In this document: positions 17,969 through 26,370 of the stretch, one piece after another
Position numbering within the stretch: position 1 is the stretch's first letter
Layout of the letters: the number at the start of each line of letters is the position of its first letter
Source: Colwellia sp.
Lineage (GTDB): Bacteria; Pseudomonadota; Gammaproteobacteria; Enterobacterales; Alteromonadaceae
Reading direction: 5' to 3'
NCBI GenBank assembly: GCA_016765685.1
Contig: JAESPR010000011.1
Coordinates: forward strand, 1 to 64,000
DNA: 64,000 nt
The notes under the pieces: model-generated
Told to the model about the DNA's origin: nothing
Seen by the model: only the letters and a program-made list of their open reading frames with translations
The model's database searches: none
Translations under genes and position numbers: made by a program

Positions 17969-18762
17969 CGGTAAGCCACCATAGAGAACACTATGTTGAT
18001 GGTAAATAAAATAATTAACTGGCTTGTCGTTGAGCTTGAAATTGATTGAGAGATGCTAGCAAACTTTTTTTCAACAGACATGCCATAGTAGATACAAGCT
18101 AAGCCGATAAAAACTCCAGCTAACAATGCTTTTGAGATACTAATAAGTGCTTCGGTAAAAGAAATTTGCTCTATAATTGATCGAATAAAACTATCTAAAC
18201 TAACGACTTGATTTTGTAATAGTGAAATAAATAACCATGAAGATAACATGCATACTAAATCAAAATAGAAAAACATCAGTAGTAGTGAAAGTGGAAAAGC
18301 ATAAAATACCGGTAACATTAATAAAAATACTGGGTTGATACGCAATGATTGCAATACTTCTAATTGTTGATGTTGGCGTAAGTAACCAATTTCGGCGGTA
18401 ACAGCGCTCGCAGAACGTGCCACTAAAATCACACCAGAGATTAATGGACCAATTTCCCGAATAATTACAATGACAAATAACTTTGCATAATAGTTTATAA
18501 AGTGCTCAGTATCGCCTAAAAGTGAATAAGCAAGCGACATCATTAATATACCGACTAAAATAGCAATGATAGTATTTACATAGATCGCTTTTATGCCAGT
18601 ATTATAGAGTTGTCTTATGAATAGTTGCCAAAATAATGAGAACCTATTTTTTGAAAGCAGTACACGGGAAGTACGAAGTGACTTGGTGAAAAGTCCCAAT
18701 AAGTCAGCAAACATGGTAAAATGTTTAGTCACAACATGACCAAGCTTACCGAGTAATTCCAT
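17965..18762 (-). CDS. MlaE-like ABC transporter permease
   Basis: A 265-residue inner-membrane permease of the MlaE/YrbE family. About five to six hydrophobic helices lie between residues 60 and 264. The family signature is visible as REIGPLISGVILVARSASAV, followed by AEIGYLRQHQQLEVLQSL; E. coli MlaE has REIGP, G/A-R and AE-G at the same places. It should sit at the base of an MCE lipid transporter. The start overlaps the previous lipoprotein gene by 17 bp and the end overlaps the MlaF-like gene by 4 bp, which indicates translational coupling. Confidence 0.88.
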   Translation of the reverse strand: MELLGKLGHVVTKHFTMFADLLGLFTKSLRTSRVLLSKNRFSLFWQLFIRQLYNTGIKAIYVNTIIAILVGILMMSLAYSLLGDTEHFINYYAKLFVIVIIREIGPLISGVILVARSASAVTAEIGYLRQHQQLEVLQSLRINPVFLLMLPVFYAFPLSLLLMFFYFDLVCMLSSWLFISLLQNQVVSLDSFIRSIIEQISFTEALISISKALLAGVFIGLACIYYGMSVEKKFASISQSISSSTTSQLIILFTINIVFSMVAYR

Positions 18763-19498
18763 GCACCTTTCCCCAGTTTATCGCAAATTCAAGTTTGTTG
18801 TTTGCGTTAGCCAAATCATAATAAAGTATTGCTTCATGAAAATAGTTGGAAGCTTTTGAATGGTTTTGATTAGATAAAATAATTTTCGCACTTAAAAGTA
18901 AAACGTCGCCAAGTTTTTGCCAGTTTTTGTTTTGGAGAAAAATTGCTTGGGCTTGATGAAGTAAAGCAATGTCGCTCTCAAGTTTTCCTTTTAAAAACAA
19001 TGCTTGTGCATAGTGCTTTGGATAGTTAATCAACTCACTTAACTGTGGGTTAGTTAATGGTATGTCTTGTAATGTTTTTAAGATAAGTTGCTGAGCTGTG
19101 CTTTTCGCATATCGTTGGCTTTGTTGGAGCCAATATGAGCTTTTATTGAAGGCATAACTAGTGGCTGCCGCTTCAAATAAAATGTCGTCATTATTACTTT
19201 GTTTAGCGCTAGACCACATGAGTGTGCAGTAATTGTTTGGATTATTTATAGTATGCAAACATAACCATTGATAGCCTAAAAAAACCTTTTGCCAATGTTG
19301 TTCTTGTACCAACTGTTTGGTAAGCAAGTGAATTTTACTAGTGTTCATATGAGTGGTGTTCACTAACGTTTGTAGCAATTCTTGTTCAATCGTTGTTGTT
19401 TTATCTGAGACTTGACTGGAGCTACAAGCAGATAAAAAAACACTCAACATATAGCAGAGATGTTTTTTTTTATTTGAATTAACCATTCTTTTTAACAT
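18746..19498 (-). CDS. Helical (TPR-like) lipoprotein
   Basis: A 250-residue lipoprotein with a lipobox LSAC ending at C25 after a basic, hydrophobic leader. The remainder is alpha-helical, with Ala/Leu/Tyr spacing that resembles tetratricopeptide repeats (for example KHYAQALFLKGKLESDIALL and KASNYFHEAILYYDLA). No named family is recognised. It overlaps its upstream neighbour by 20 bp and the permease by 17 bp, so it belongs to the operon. A scaffold role in the envelope complex is inferred. An internal ATG four codons in is an alternative start. Confidence 0.7.
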   Translation of the reverse strand: MLKRMVNSNKKKHLCYMLSVFLSACSSSQVSDKTTTIEQELLQTLVNTTHMNTSKIHLLTKQLVQEQHWQKVFLGYQWLCLHTINNPNNYCTLMWSSAKQSNNDDILFEAAATSYAFNKSSYWLQQSQRYAKSTAQQLILKTLQDIPLTNPQLSELINYPKHYAQALFLKGKLESDIALLHQAQAIFLQNKNWQKLGDVLLLSAKIILSNQNHSKASNYFHEAILYYDLANANNKLEFAINWGKVHGITR

Positions 19499-20189
19499 CT
19501 TGCAAAATCATCCGCTTTAAAATTTGAAAATTATCTTCAGTATTCACATATAAAGATAAAATGTGTATAGCCTCTTCTGTGTTTTTATGTTGCAACATAA
19601 AATTTATACTATTTCTTAGTGGTCTTAAGGCATTATGCGCTATTTGAATTTCGAGCAAATCGGTAAAGTCATCATAGTCTCCTTGTCTAAACAATAGCTT
19701 AGATTTACGAGAAAATCGCCAACCACTAAACTTAATTAAATAGCGATTTAATACAGAGGCGAATAAAAAAGCCAATGCCATCGCGACAAGATCGCCTATT
19801 TTATCGAAAGATATTTCTTTAAATTGCGTGGTGTTTTCACTAACTGATGCCGTATTTGTTGCTCTAATGACTTCAATGTAACTTTTGGCAACAGTGTTTA
19901 AAGGGTTAATGCGTAATGCTTGCCGAAATTTATTTTCGGCTTTAATAATTTGTTTGTTCTCATACAGTGCTTGCCCATATAAAGAAAATAACACATCAGT
20001 ATTAGGATATTGCTTGGTCGCTTGTGCCAAATAAGAAATAGCATCAATAAATTCACCATTGTCGATTTGAATTTGTGCTCTAACAATGGCTACTTTTTGG
20101 CTGTCTATTTTTGCTGCAAGAACTTCTACACTATGACTAAAACTAGTAGTGCAGATAACAACCAATAAGATGGAAATAAAATTTTTCAT
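19479..20189 (-). CDS. TPR protein with signal peptide and one membrane helix
   Basis: A 236-residue envelope protein. A signal peptide ends at VLAA-K (26). Residues 30-110 contain two to three TPR-like units (FIDAISYLAQATKQYPNTD, then ALYENKQIIKAENKFRQAL). A transmembrane helix (about 131-150) follows and the last 80 residues are helical and basic, so the C-terminus likely faces the cytoplasm. It lies 9 bp after an LPP20-like gene and overlaps the next gene by 20 bp. It may link periplasmic and cytoplasmic parts of the inferred complex. No family name can be given. Confidence 0.72.
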   Translation of the reverse strand: MKNFISILLVVICTTSFSHSVEVLAAKIDSQKVAIVRAQIQIDNGEFIDAISYLAQATKQYPNTDVLFSLYGQALYENKQIIKAENKFRQALRINPLNTVAKSYIEVIRATNTASVSENTTQFKEISFDKIGDLVAMALAFLFASVLNRYLIKFSGWRFSRKSKLLFRQGDYDDFTDLLEIQIAHNALRPLRNSINFMLQHKNTEEAIHILSLYVNTEDNFQILKRMILQDVKKNG

Positions 20190-20198
20190 TCGTTATAA

Positions 20199-21266
20199 CT
20201 ATTGAGCAATAACGATCATCACACTAGCTTTATCTAGCGTGTTAGCGAAATAAATATTGTTTTTAATAAATAAAGCGACTTCATCAGAAACAACAAGATC
20301 AGAGTGTCTAGACTTATATGTGCCTATGGCTTTTACAACGTAGGGTGTATAGGCAATACGTTTGTTTTCTATGGCATCATTAACATCAAAATCATAGGAT
20401 ACAGGGCGTTTTCTAAATGCATTGCTAGTGAGCATCTCAGGGGTCGGATAAATTACTTTGCCATCACTTGTGCGTAATCTAGGTATAGTTGCCAATTCAA
20501 ATTGGTCAATAGCTTGAGCATCAATTAATAAACCAGAATATTGCGAGGTGTTTTCAAAACTGGCGATTTTAGCACTAATATATTTTAATGATTCATCCTT
20601 GGAAAGCTGGCTAACTTTACTTTGAATATCTCGTAATATAGAGACGGTTTCTGTCGTTCCAGGGAGTGTTGCCGCGTGTACTTTATTGACCATTAGAGAG
20701 TTGACCATTAGAGAGTTGAACATTAGCGAGTTGATAAAAAATGAGTTTAGTAAGCTTGAAAATTTATTCGCTAGATCAGGATCTAAAAAAATATTGCTTA
20801 GAACGTTATTGTCAGGCAGATGGTTTAAACCAAATTTATTAGCTGCTTTATTTGAGACAGTTTCAATAAAAGAACCATCCATTTTTACCTCGATAATAAC
20901 TTGAGCTATTTCATTTTGATAAATATCTTTGGTGATTAACGCGCCTTTAATGATGGCATTCAACTTAGTGCGTATAATATCTGACGTTGCTTCTAAATCT
21001 TCAACAATTGTTTCTGAATTAATTCTAACACCAGAAATGATTTCGGCTAAATTTCTATAGGCATCTACTTGTGCTGCTCTACGTGCTAACAAGCGTTTTT
21101 TACGATTTGGAGTATTATCTGAAGCAACGCCATAACCACTAGCAAAAACAGTACCTTTTGACCAGTTAATGCCTCCGGTTTCACTGCCTTGAATAACATC
21201 ACCTGCTAATGCAATACTGTTGCCGACGAGTAAAGTTAAAATGAATACCACGAGCTGTTTAAGCAT
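20199..21266 (-). CDS. Secreted LPP20-like protein with NSLM(V/F) repeat insert
   Basis: A 355-residue exported protein with signal peptide ending at ALA-G (21). The LPP20/FlgP-like domain (about 35-155) shows ASGYGVASDN, then LARRAAQVDAYRNLAEIISG, TSDIIRTKLNAIIKGALI. The C-terminal domain (about 245-355) begins GLLIDAQ and parallels the protein at 13496-14449. Between them lies a short three-copy NSLM(V/F)-type repeat (about 180-195) encoded by a 15-bp tandem repeat. The gene begins 2 bp after the transglycosylase gene, so it is tightly coupled. It is probably periplasmic or outer-membrane associated; function inferred only from context. Confidence 0.75.
   Translation of the reverse strand: MLKQLVVFILTLLVGNSIALAGDVIQGSETGGINWSKGTVFASGYGVASDNTPNRKKRLLARRAAQVDAYRNLAEIISGVRINSETIVEDLEATSDIIRTKLNAIIKGALITKDIYQNEIAQVIIEVKMDGSFIETVSNKAANKFGLNHLPDNNVLSNIFLDPDLANKFSSLLNSFFINSLMFNSLMVNSLMVNKVHAATLPGTTETVSILRDIQSKVSQLSKDESLKYISAKIASFENTSQYSGLLIDAQAIDQFELATIPRLRTSDGKVIYPTPEMLTSNAFRKRPVSYDFDVNDAIENKRIAYTPYVVKAIGTYKSRHSDLVVSDEVALFIKNNIYFANTLDKASVMIVIAQ
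20686..20730. repeat. 15-bp tandem repeat, three copies, inside an LPP20-like gene
   Basis: The unit TTGACCATTAGAGAG occurs at 20686-20700 and 20701-20715, with a two-mismatch third copy at 20716-20730. It preserves the reading frame and encodes five-residue repeats in the neighbouring protein. Confidence 0.9.
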
Positions 21267-21268
21267 GA

Positions 21269-22663
21269 TTATATTTCCTTTATTGCGTTATCAAAGTGTA
21301 GGTATTTAGCCCGGCGAGCAACTATTTTTTTGAGATAATTTCGGGTTTCTTCTGCGGGCAGGTTAGTAAGTAAAAATTGATAGACTTGTTGGGAAGTCAT
21401 AGTATTAATTTTTTTGGCCGCTTTAGTTAAGTTTTTTTGTCCAGTAAAGGTTTTAGCTAAATTGCCTACGCCAGTATTATAACTTGATACCGCGCAATAA
21501 AAGCGTGAGCGAGGATCTTTGATTTTGCGTAAATAGCGACTTTTTAATAATTTGAAATATGCGGTGCCAAGTTGTAAATTATTAGTTTCGTCAAACAAAT
21601 AATCAGGAGAAACTATTTTCTTTTTACCATACACATAATGATGGGCATCCACACCTGCAGTTTTTGGCACTAATTGCATTAAACCAAAAGCGGGTACCCT
21701 AGAAATAGCTCGGGGGTTGTAGCTCGACTCTGTTTCTATAATGGCTAAAATCACCGAAATAGGCACATCATATTTGATTGAAAATCTCTTAACATCGTCA
21801 AAATTATTCGCTAGCAATACTTTTTGGTAGTTATTAACAAATTTCACTGTCATTTTCAAAACAGAATGATGCGGTTTTTCAATTAATTCCAATTTAATTT
21901 GTGGGTTTGATGAGGCAAGTTTTTCCTCCTTGCTTTCCGTTTTTTTGTCTACTAATGAGTGTGGTTTAGCCAAAGAATTAATTGCAACAACCGTGTTTTC
22001 TTGTGTGGTAACCAAAACTTTACTTGAAGGATGTAAGTTTTTTTGTGTCACTATTGTGGTGACTAAAGCTAGTTCACTTACCTTAGCATTGGTTACTTTT
22101 AATACCTCAACTTTTGGTAATAATTGTTTTAATATATTATTCTTTGCTGTTTTCTTATGCTTAGGTTTAATTCCTTGTTGGCCGAGCTTTTCTTTAAATG
22201 ATTGAGATAAAATATCTAGTTTTTCTATTGACGCGGTAGTTGATGAGCTTATTTGCTCTGCCATAACATTAATTTCTTGTTTAGCCAGATTTAGATTATT
22301 GTTCTCAACTTTGCTTTCAATGACCAACGTCCCTTCTTCAAAATTAACTATTGTACGTGTTTGTAAGTTTTTGCTGTAACCAACCCAGGTGCTTTTGGTG
22401 GGTAATTTCACGCTTTTAGGCCATTGTACTTTTATTTTTTTAGTTACTCCTTTGTAGGCATCATCAATGGCCTTTTCATAAGCATGATACAAACTATCAA
22501 TGTCAGCAGTTTTTTGCTTAAACTGTTGGTCTAACATGCGATCTATATCATCAAAGTTTTGTTCAGACGGCGCTGTAGCAAAGATTGGATTAATCACCAA
22601 TAAAAAATTAACTGTTACTAACAGGGCTAGCCATAAGTTATTGTTTTTCACTGGCGCTTTCAC
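21269..22663 (-). CDS. MltC-like lytic murein transglycosylase
   Basis: A 464-residue exported peptidoglycan lyase. After a signal sequence (cleavage near IFA-T, residue 30) comes a region like the N-terminal domain of MltC (DUF3393): STWVGYSKNLQTRTIVNFEE then GTLVIES. A variable Lys-rich linker (about 145-275) leads to an SLT domain (about 295-460). The catalytic Glu is in AIIETESSYNP, followed by FGLMQLVPKTAG and AVSSYNTGVGNL. Unlike MltC there is no lipobox cysteine. It overlaps the first gene of the operon by 26 bp. It could open the cell wall for assembly of a trans-envelope complex. Confidence 0.85.
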   Translation of the reverse strand: MKAPVKNNNLWLALLVTVNFLLVINPIFATAPSEQNFDDIDRMLDQQFKQKTADIDSLYHAYEKAIDDAYKGVTKKIKVQWPKSVKLPTKSTWVGYSKNLQTRTIVNFEEGTLVIESKVENNNLNLAKQEINVMAEQISSSTTASIEKLDILSQSFKEKLGQQGIKPKHKKTAKNNILKQLLPKVEVLKVTNAKVSELALVTTIVTQKNLHPSSKVLVTTQENTVVAINSLAKPHSLVDKKTESKEEKLASSNPQIKLELIEKPHHSVLKMTVKFVNNYQKVLLANNFDDVKRFSIKYDVPISVILAIIETESSYNPRAISRVPAFGLMQLVPKTAGVDAHHYVYGKKKIVSPDYLFDETNNLQLGTAYFKLLKSRYLRKIKDPRSRFYCAVSSYNTGVGNLAKTFTGQKNLTKAAKKINTMTSQQVYQFLLTNLPAEETRNYLKKIVARRAKYLHFDNAIKEI

Positions 22664-23090
22664 TTATTCGTTTTATTGAATCTCTATTACGGCAAATTTC
22701 AGACTCATTTGTTAAACAAATCGCTAAAGTCACTTCGGCAACAAAGGTATCATCTTCAGGTTTAATGATTTCTTTTATAACAAAGGCTCCTTTTAACAAA
22801 CCCTTTACTCTCGTGGCAATCACATCACTGGTCACTTCAAAGTCTTCCACTGTTGTTCCTGCACTTATTTGCAAGCCTTTTGTGGTTTCCGCTAACTGCC
22901 TTTGAGCATCAAGTTCAGCTGCGCGTCTTGCCATCATTTTTGCTTGAAAATTGCTTGAGGTATTTTCCATATTAACCGTACCAAAACCTTTGGCGGTTAA
23001 TATGCCTTGCTGATTTTCTGCCTGCGCGGGCATAAGTACAAAGTTCATCAGTAATATGAATACATTAGGGTAAAGAGTTATTTTGCTCAT
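22638..23090 (-). CDS. Small LPP20-like periplasmic protein, first gene of the left operon
   Basis: A 150-residue protein with signal peptide ending at AQA-E (25). The mature part is essentially one LPP20/FlgP-like domain: TAKGFGTVNM, then ARRAAELDAQRQLAETTKGL, TVEDFEVTSDVIATRVKGLL, KGAFVIKEI. FlgP of Vibrio, of the same family, is part of the flagellar H-ring. An AAGGAAA ribosome-binding site lies nine bases before the ATG. Its 3' end overlaps the transglycosylase gene. Two cysteines near the C-terminus may pair. The function is inferred from family likeness and operon position. Confidence 0.78.
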   Translation of the reverse strand: MSKITLYPNVFILLMNFVLMPAQAENQQGILTAKGFGTVNMENTSSNFQAKMMARRAAELDAQRQLAETTKGLQISAGTTVEDFEVTSDVIATRVKGLLKGAFVIKEIIKPEDDTFVAEVTLAICLTNESEICRNRDSIKRISESASEKQ

Positions 23091-23268
23091 AAATAGATTT
23101 CCTTATAACTTGAACTTGTTTCGAGAATTAAATTAATTAATATTTTTTAATAACTTGTTTAAATATTATCCTATAATTGAGAAAAGTGTAGAAAATGTAA
23201 CATTTTATTTGATAAACCTAGGGTCAAAAATTTATTGGTTATATTTTCATTAATTGAAAAGGGACGTT
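23091..23268. promoter_or_regulatory. Divergent control region of the envelope locus
   Basis: This 178-bp AT-rich region separates the two divergent operons and must hold both promoters. It contains a perfect TATAAT at 23172-23177 facing the plus strand, but without a clear -35 box. It also contains the 15-bp palindrome AAAATGTAACATTTT (23192-23206), a candidate operator. Direct ACTTGTTT copies lie near 23114 and 23153. Assignment of any element is tentative. Confidence 0.45.
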
Positions 23269-24336
23269 ATGTTAGAAAAAAATATTCCCATCAGCCAACT
23301 AATCATAGTTGTCTTTTTGGTAACATGCTTTGGTTTAACCAATGTACAAGCGAAAATTGTTACCGCTAAAGGTATCAGTGATGTTGTTGACGGAAAAAAA
23401 GCTAAAACTCGCTCTATCGCATTGAATAGTGCTAAACGAGCCGCCGTTGAACAAGTTGCGGGCGCTTTTGTACAGTCTCGCACGTCAGTTAATGATTTTA
23501 CTTTTGCTCAAGACAAAATTTACAGTACATCGTCAGGAAATATATCTTCTTATACCGTCTTATCGGAAGGGATTAATAATTTCGGTGCTTATGAAGTTGA
23601 AATCGAAGCTGACGTTGATGTTCAAGAATTGTTGATGGACATTAAAAGCATTTTAAAAGTAAATGGTTGGAGCAGAAAGCCTCGCGTTACTGTAGACGTT
23701 CACTCTAACAATGCGAGTATCGGTAATGTTTTAAAATCTTTATTTACCTCCAAATTAAATCGTAACGGTTTCGAAGTGTTTGATGAGTCCAAAAAAGTAC
23801 AGGCAGGTTTTGTATTAGGGATTAATGCTGACTTTCTTACCTCGACCAGCGACTACCAAGGTGTGAGTATCGCCTCAAATAGCCTATCTATCGTAACTAA
23901 TATAACCCGAACCGATGACGGTCAAGTGATTGCGAGCATATCTTTTGAAGACTCAAAAGCAGGCAGCAATTTAGCGAAAGTTAAACAGACTTTAGCTAAA
24001 AAATTAGTGAATAAAGCTTGGCGAAATTTGAAAACTAAAATTTTAGATTTTTGGCAAGAAGAACAATATGTTGCTCGCTCTGTTTATTTAGAGTTAGAAC
24101 AGGTTGAAAATTATCAGCAAGCACAAGCATTCTCTCAGTCTTTAAAACAGAGTGTTTCAGGACTGTTAGATGTTGAATTAATTAAATATAATCAGCAAAA
24201 AAGTCAATTTTTACTAAAATATAAAGGTTGGCCGGAACAACTGCATGACGAAATTTTTGCAGGTCCGCTGAAAATTGACTATAAATTAGAATTAGTTAGC
24301 GTTAATGCAAGCCATGTTATCTTAAAAATAAATTAG
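23269..24336 (+). CDS. Periplasmic FlgT/LPP20-like protein, first gene of the right operon
   Basis: I choose ATG 23269, five bases after AAGGGAC, over an in-frame TTG at 23254. The product is 355 residues with signal peptide ending VQA-K. Residues about 30-125 resemble the N-terminal domain of FlgT and LPP20 proteins (TAKGISDVVDGKKAK, then ALNSAKRAAVEQVAG, SSGNISSYTVLSEG, VEIEADV). A second domain (about 150-260) and a third (about 265-355) follow, recalling the multi-domain layout of FlgT. In Vibrio, FlgT builds the H-ring with FlgO and FlgP; no flagellar genes are present here. It is 8 bp from the CsgG-like gene. Confidence 0.75.
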   Translation: MLEKNIPISQLIIVVFLVTCFGLTNVQAKIVTAKGISDVVDGKKAKTRSIALNSAKRAAVEQVAGAFVQSRTSVNDFTFAQDKIYSTSSGNISSYTVLSEGINNFGAYEVEIEADVDVQELLMDIKSILKVNGWSRKPRVTVDVHSNNASIGNVLKSLFTSKLNRNGFEVFDESKKVQAGFVLGINADFLTSTSDYQGVSIASNSLSIVTNITRTDDGQVIASISFEDSKAGSNLAKVKQTLAKKLVNKAWRNLKTKILDFWQEEQYVARSVYLELEQVENYQQAQAFSQSLKQSVSGLLDVELIKYNQQKSQFLLKYKGWPEQLHDEIFAGPLKIDYKLELVSVNASHVILKIN

Positions 24337-24344
24337 GGAAGGTC

Positions 24345-26354
24345 ATGTTAAATAAAAAAGTACTGATTATGTCTATGGCACTCAGCATTCTATCCGCCTG
24401 TGGTAGTACGACTAAAAAAGAGAATAACAATAAAGAATTTGATATTTCTCAGCAATTAATGGCGTCGCATAAGTATACTGAAGCCGTGGCATATTTAGAA
24501 AGAGCGGTAAATAAAAGCCCTCAAAACAAACAATATCAAGCTATGTTAGCAGAAGCGCGCCAAAAATCGGTCACGCAATTAGTGAGTAAAATTAATAAAA
24601 CGTTAACGACTGAAAGTTTAACCAAAGCAACAATTGACAAGGCTAATTTATTGTTAAGTAAGGCTAAAACCATTTTATCTCAACATGCTTCTTATATGGA
24701 CATTGAAGATAAAATAACAACAAAGCAAAATTCCCTGCAAACTAAAGTAAAAGCTTTATATAAAAATACGCAACAAAACATGGCGAGCCAAGAATGGATA
24801 AAAGCTAAGTTTTCTATTAAAAAATTAATTAAAATTTTTCCTAATTATGAAGATACAGCACAACTTACGCAAAAAATAAAAATTGCAGGTGGGCGATTTT
24901 ATCTAAATCAAGCACAAGATGCTTATAAAAGTAATGACTTCTTCAAAACATTAGAGTTTTCTCGCAAAGCGCTCACTATTAATAGTCAAAATAAAAAGGC
25001 AAAAGAGTTAATTGCCCTAACGAATAAAAAAAATAACAAAGAATATTTTATTGGCATTGCACAGGCCGCGGTACCAAAACGAGATTGGTCAACAGTTTAT
25101 AATAGCTGTACAACAGCACTTCATTATGACGCAAAGAATGTTTTTTGTTTAGAGCAACTGATAAAAGCTAAAAGTAACTGGACAGCGGCACTATTAAGTC
25201 AGTCTAGAAAATTAATGAATCAAGGTTATTACGGCAAAAGTGTTGCAACATATAAACAAGCCGTAGTGGTGAATGATGCCGGAAAAAACAATTCACTTGT
25301 TGCATTAAAAACTTCCCTTTCAGAAAAAATTGATGGCAAAGCTGAAGAGTTAACGGAACGAGGAAAGTTTGGCTCTGCTTGGAGTTTATTAACCATGATT
25401 AATGAGTTTAATCCTAATTATGTTGATCTTTTTCAAAAAATTAAAGAACTTGAAGATGCAATAACCGTGAGAATTAGAAAACAAATAGCTGTTTTTGATT
25501 TTAAAAGCCCTTCTTATAGTAAAGATGCCGGTATATTGGTTGCCAATAATTTGATTGCTAATTTATTTAATAGTGCATCTAAAGACATCATTATTCTTGA
25601 ACGTGAAAACCTAAAATCAATTTTAGAGGAAATGAAGCTTGGCCAAATAGGGGTTGTATCAGAATCTAGCGCACAAGAAATGGGACGTCTTTATGGTATA
25701 GATATGGCAATTATGGGTAGTGTGTTGTTGTATAAAGTAGACTCTAGCGAGTCTATTAGTTCTAAAACAGTACGCTACAGCGTTGGTGAAGAAATATCTG
25801 ACAATATTGAATACTTAAATTGGCAAGCGGTAAACCCTAGAGCATCAAAAAAAGAATTAAAACAAGCCCCTCCCGCTAAAATTATGGTGCCTAAATTCGA
25901 AGAAAAAGAATATGTGGTTAAAAATGTGAAAAAAGTTGGTTTTTTTCAACTCTCATTCAGAATTGTAGATTTTGCTACCGGTACTAATACTCGAGTGGAA
26001 ACTATTGAACGTAAAAAAGTTGCGGAAGATAACGCCAATGAAGGAATTAAGGATGCTAATGTTATCTTTGACCCTTTAACTATTCCTACTGATACTGAAC
26101 TATTACAACAAATGACTACCGAAGTAGTAGAAGAGCTCTCACGAGAAGTATTGCAACCGTTACGTAATCTTGAGAAAAAATATTTTGAACAAGGAGAAAC
26201 GTTATTCTTGCGTCGTAAAGAGAACTTAAATGCCGTTGAATCATTTGTTAATGCTATTTTTGATGAAAAATTAAAATCAATTGTCAATTCTCCAATAACA
26301 GTTCAATCAAATAAGTATTTACAAACAATTATGAATAATCACTCTTTTAAATAA
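24345..26354 (+). CDS. TPR lipoprotein with C-terminal CsgG-like domain
   Basis: A 669-residue lipoprotein with lipobox LSAC ending at C19. Residues about 30-350 are helical and TPR-like (KYTEAVAYLERAVNKSPQNK is typical). From about 375 a CsgG-family domain begins: IAVFDFKSPSYSKDAG, ILERENLKSILEEMKLGQIG, RLYGIDMAIMGSVLLYKV, VGFFQLSFRIVDFATG. CsgG forms the outer-membrane curli secretion pore; related proteins act in other envelope rings. The domain is longer than usual and carries an insertion (about 470-530). An outer-membrane ring or pore is the likely role, by inference. Spacing to the next gene is 16 bp. Confidence 0.82.
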   Translation: MLNKKVLIMSMALSILSACGSTTKKENNNKEFDISQQLMASHKYTEAVAYLERAVNKSPQNKQYQAMLAEARQKSVTQLVSKINKTLTTESLTKATIDKANLLLSKAKTILSQHASYMDIEDKITTKQNSLQTKVKALYKNTQQNMASQEWIKAKFSIKKLIKIFPNYEDTAQLTQKIKIAGGRFYLNQAQDAYKSNDFFKTLEFSRKALTINSQNKKAKELIALTNKKNNKEYFIGIAQAAVPKRDWSTVYNSCTTALHYDAKNVFCLEQLIKAKSNWTAALLSQSRKLMNQGYYGKSVATYKQAVVVNDAGKNNSLVALKTSLSEKIDGKAEELTERGKFGSAWSLLTMINEFNPNYVDLFQKIKELEDAITVRIRKQIAVFDFKSPSYSKDAGILVANNLIANLFNSASKDIIILERENLKSILEEMKLGQIGVVSESSAQEMGRLYGIDMAIMGSVLLYKVDSSESISSKTVRYSVGEEISDNIEYLNWQAVNPRASKKELKQAPPAKIMVPKFEEKEYVVKNVKKVGFFQLSFRIVDFATGTNTRVETIERKKVAEDNANEGIKDANVIFDPLTIPTDTELLQQMTTEVVEELSREVLQPLRNLEKKYFEQGETLFLRRKENLNAVESFVNAIFDEKLKSIVNSPITVQSNKYLQTIMNNHSFK

Positions 26355-26370
26355 GAAGCAGGTTTAAGGT

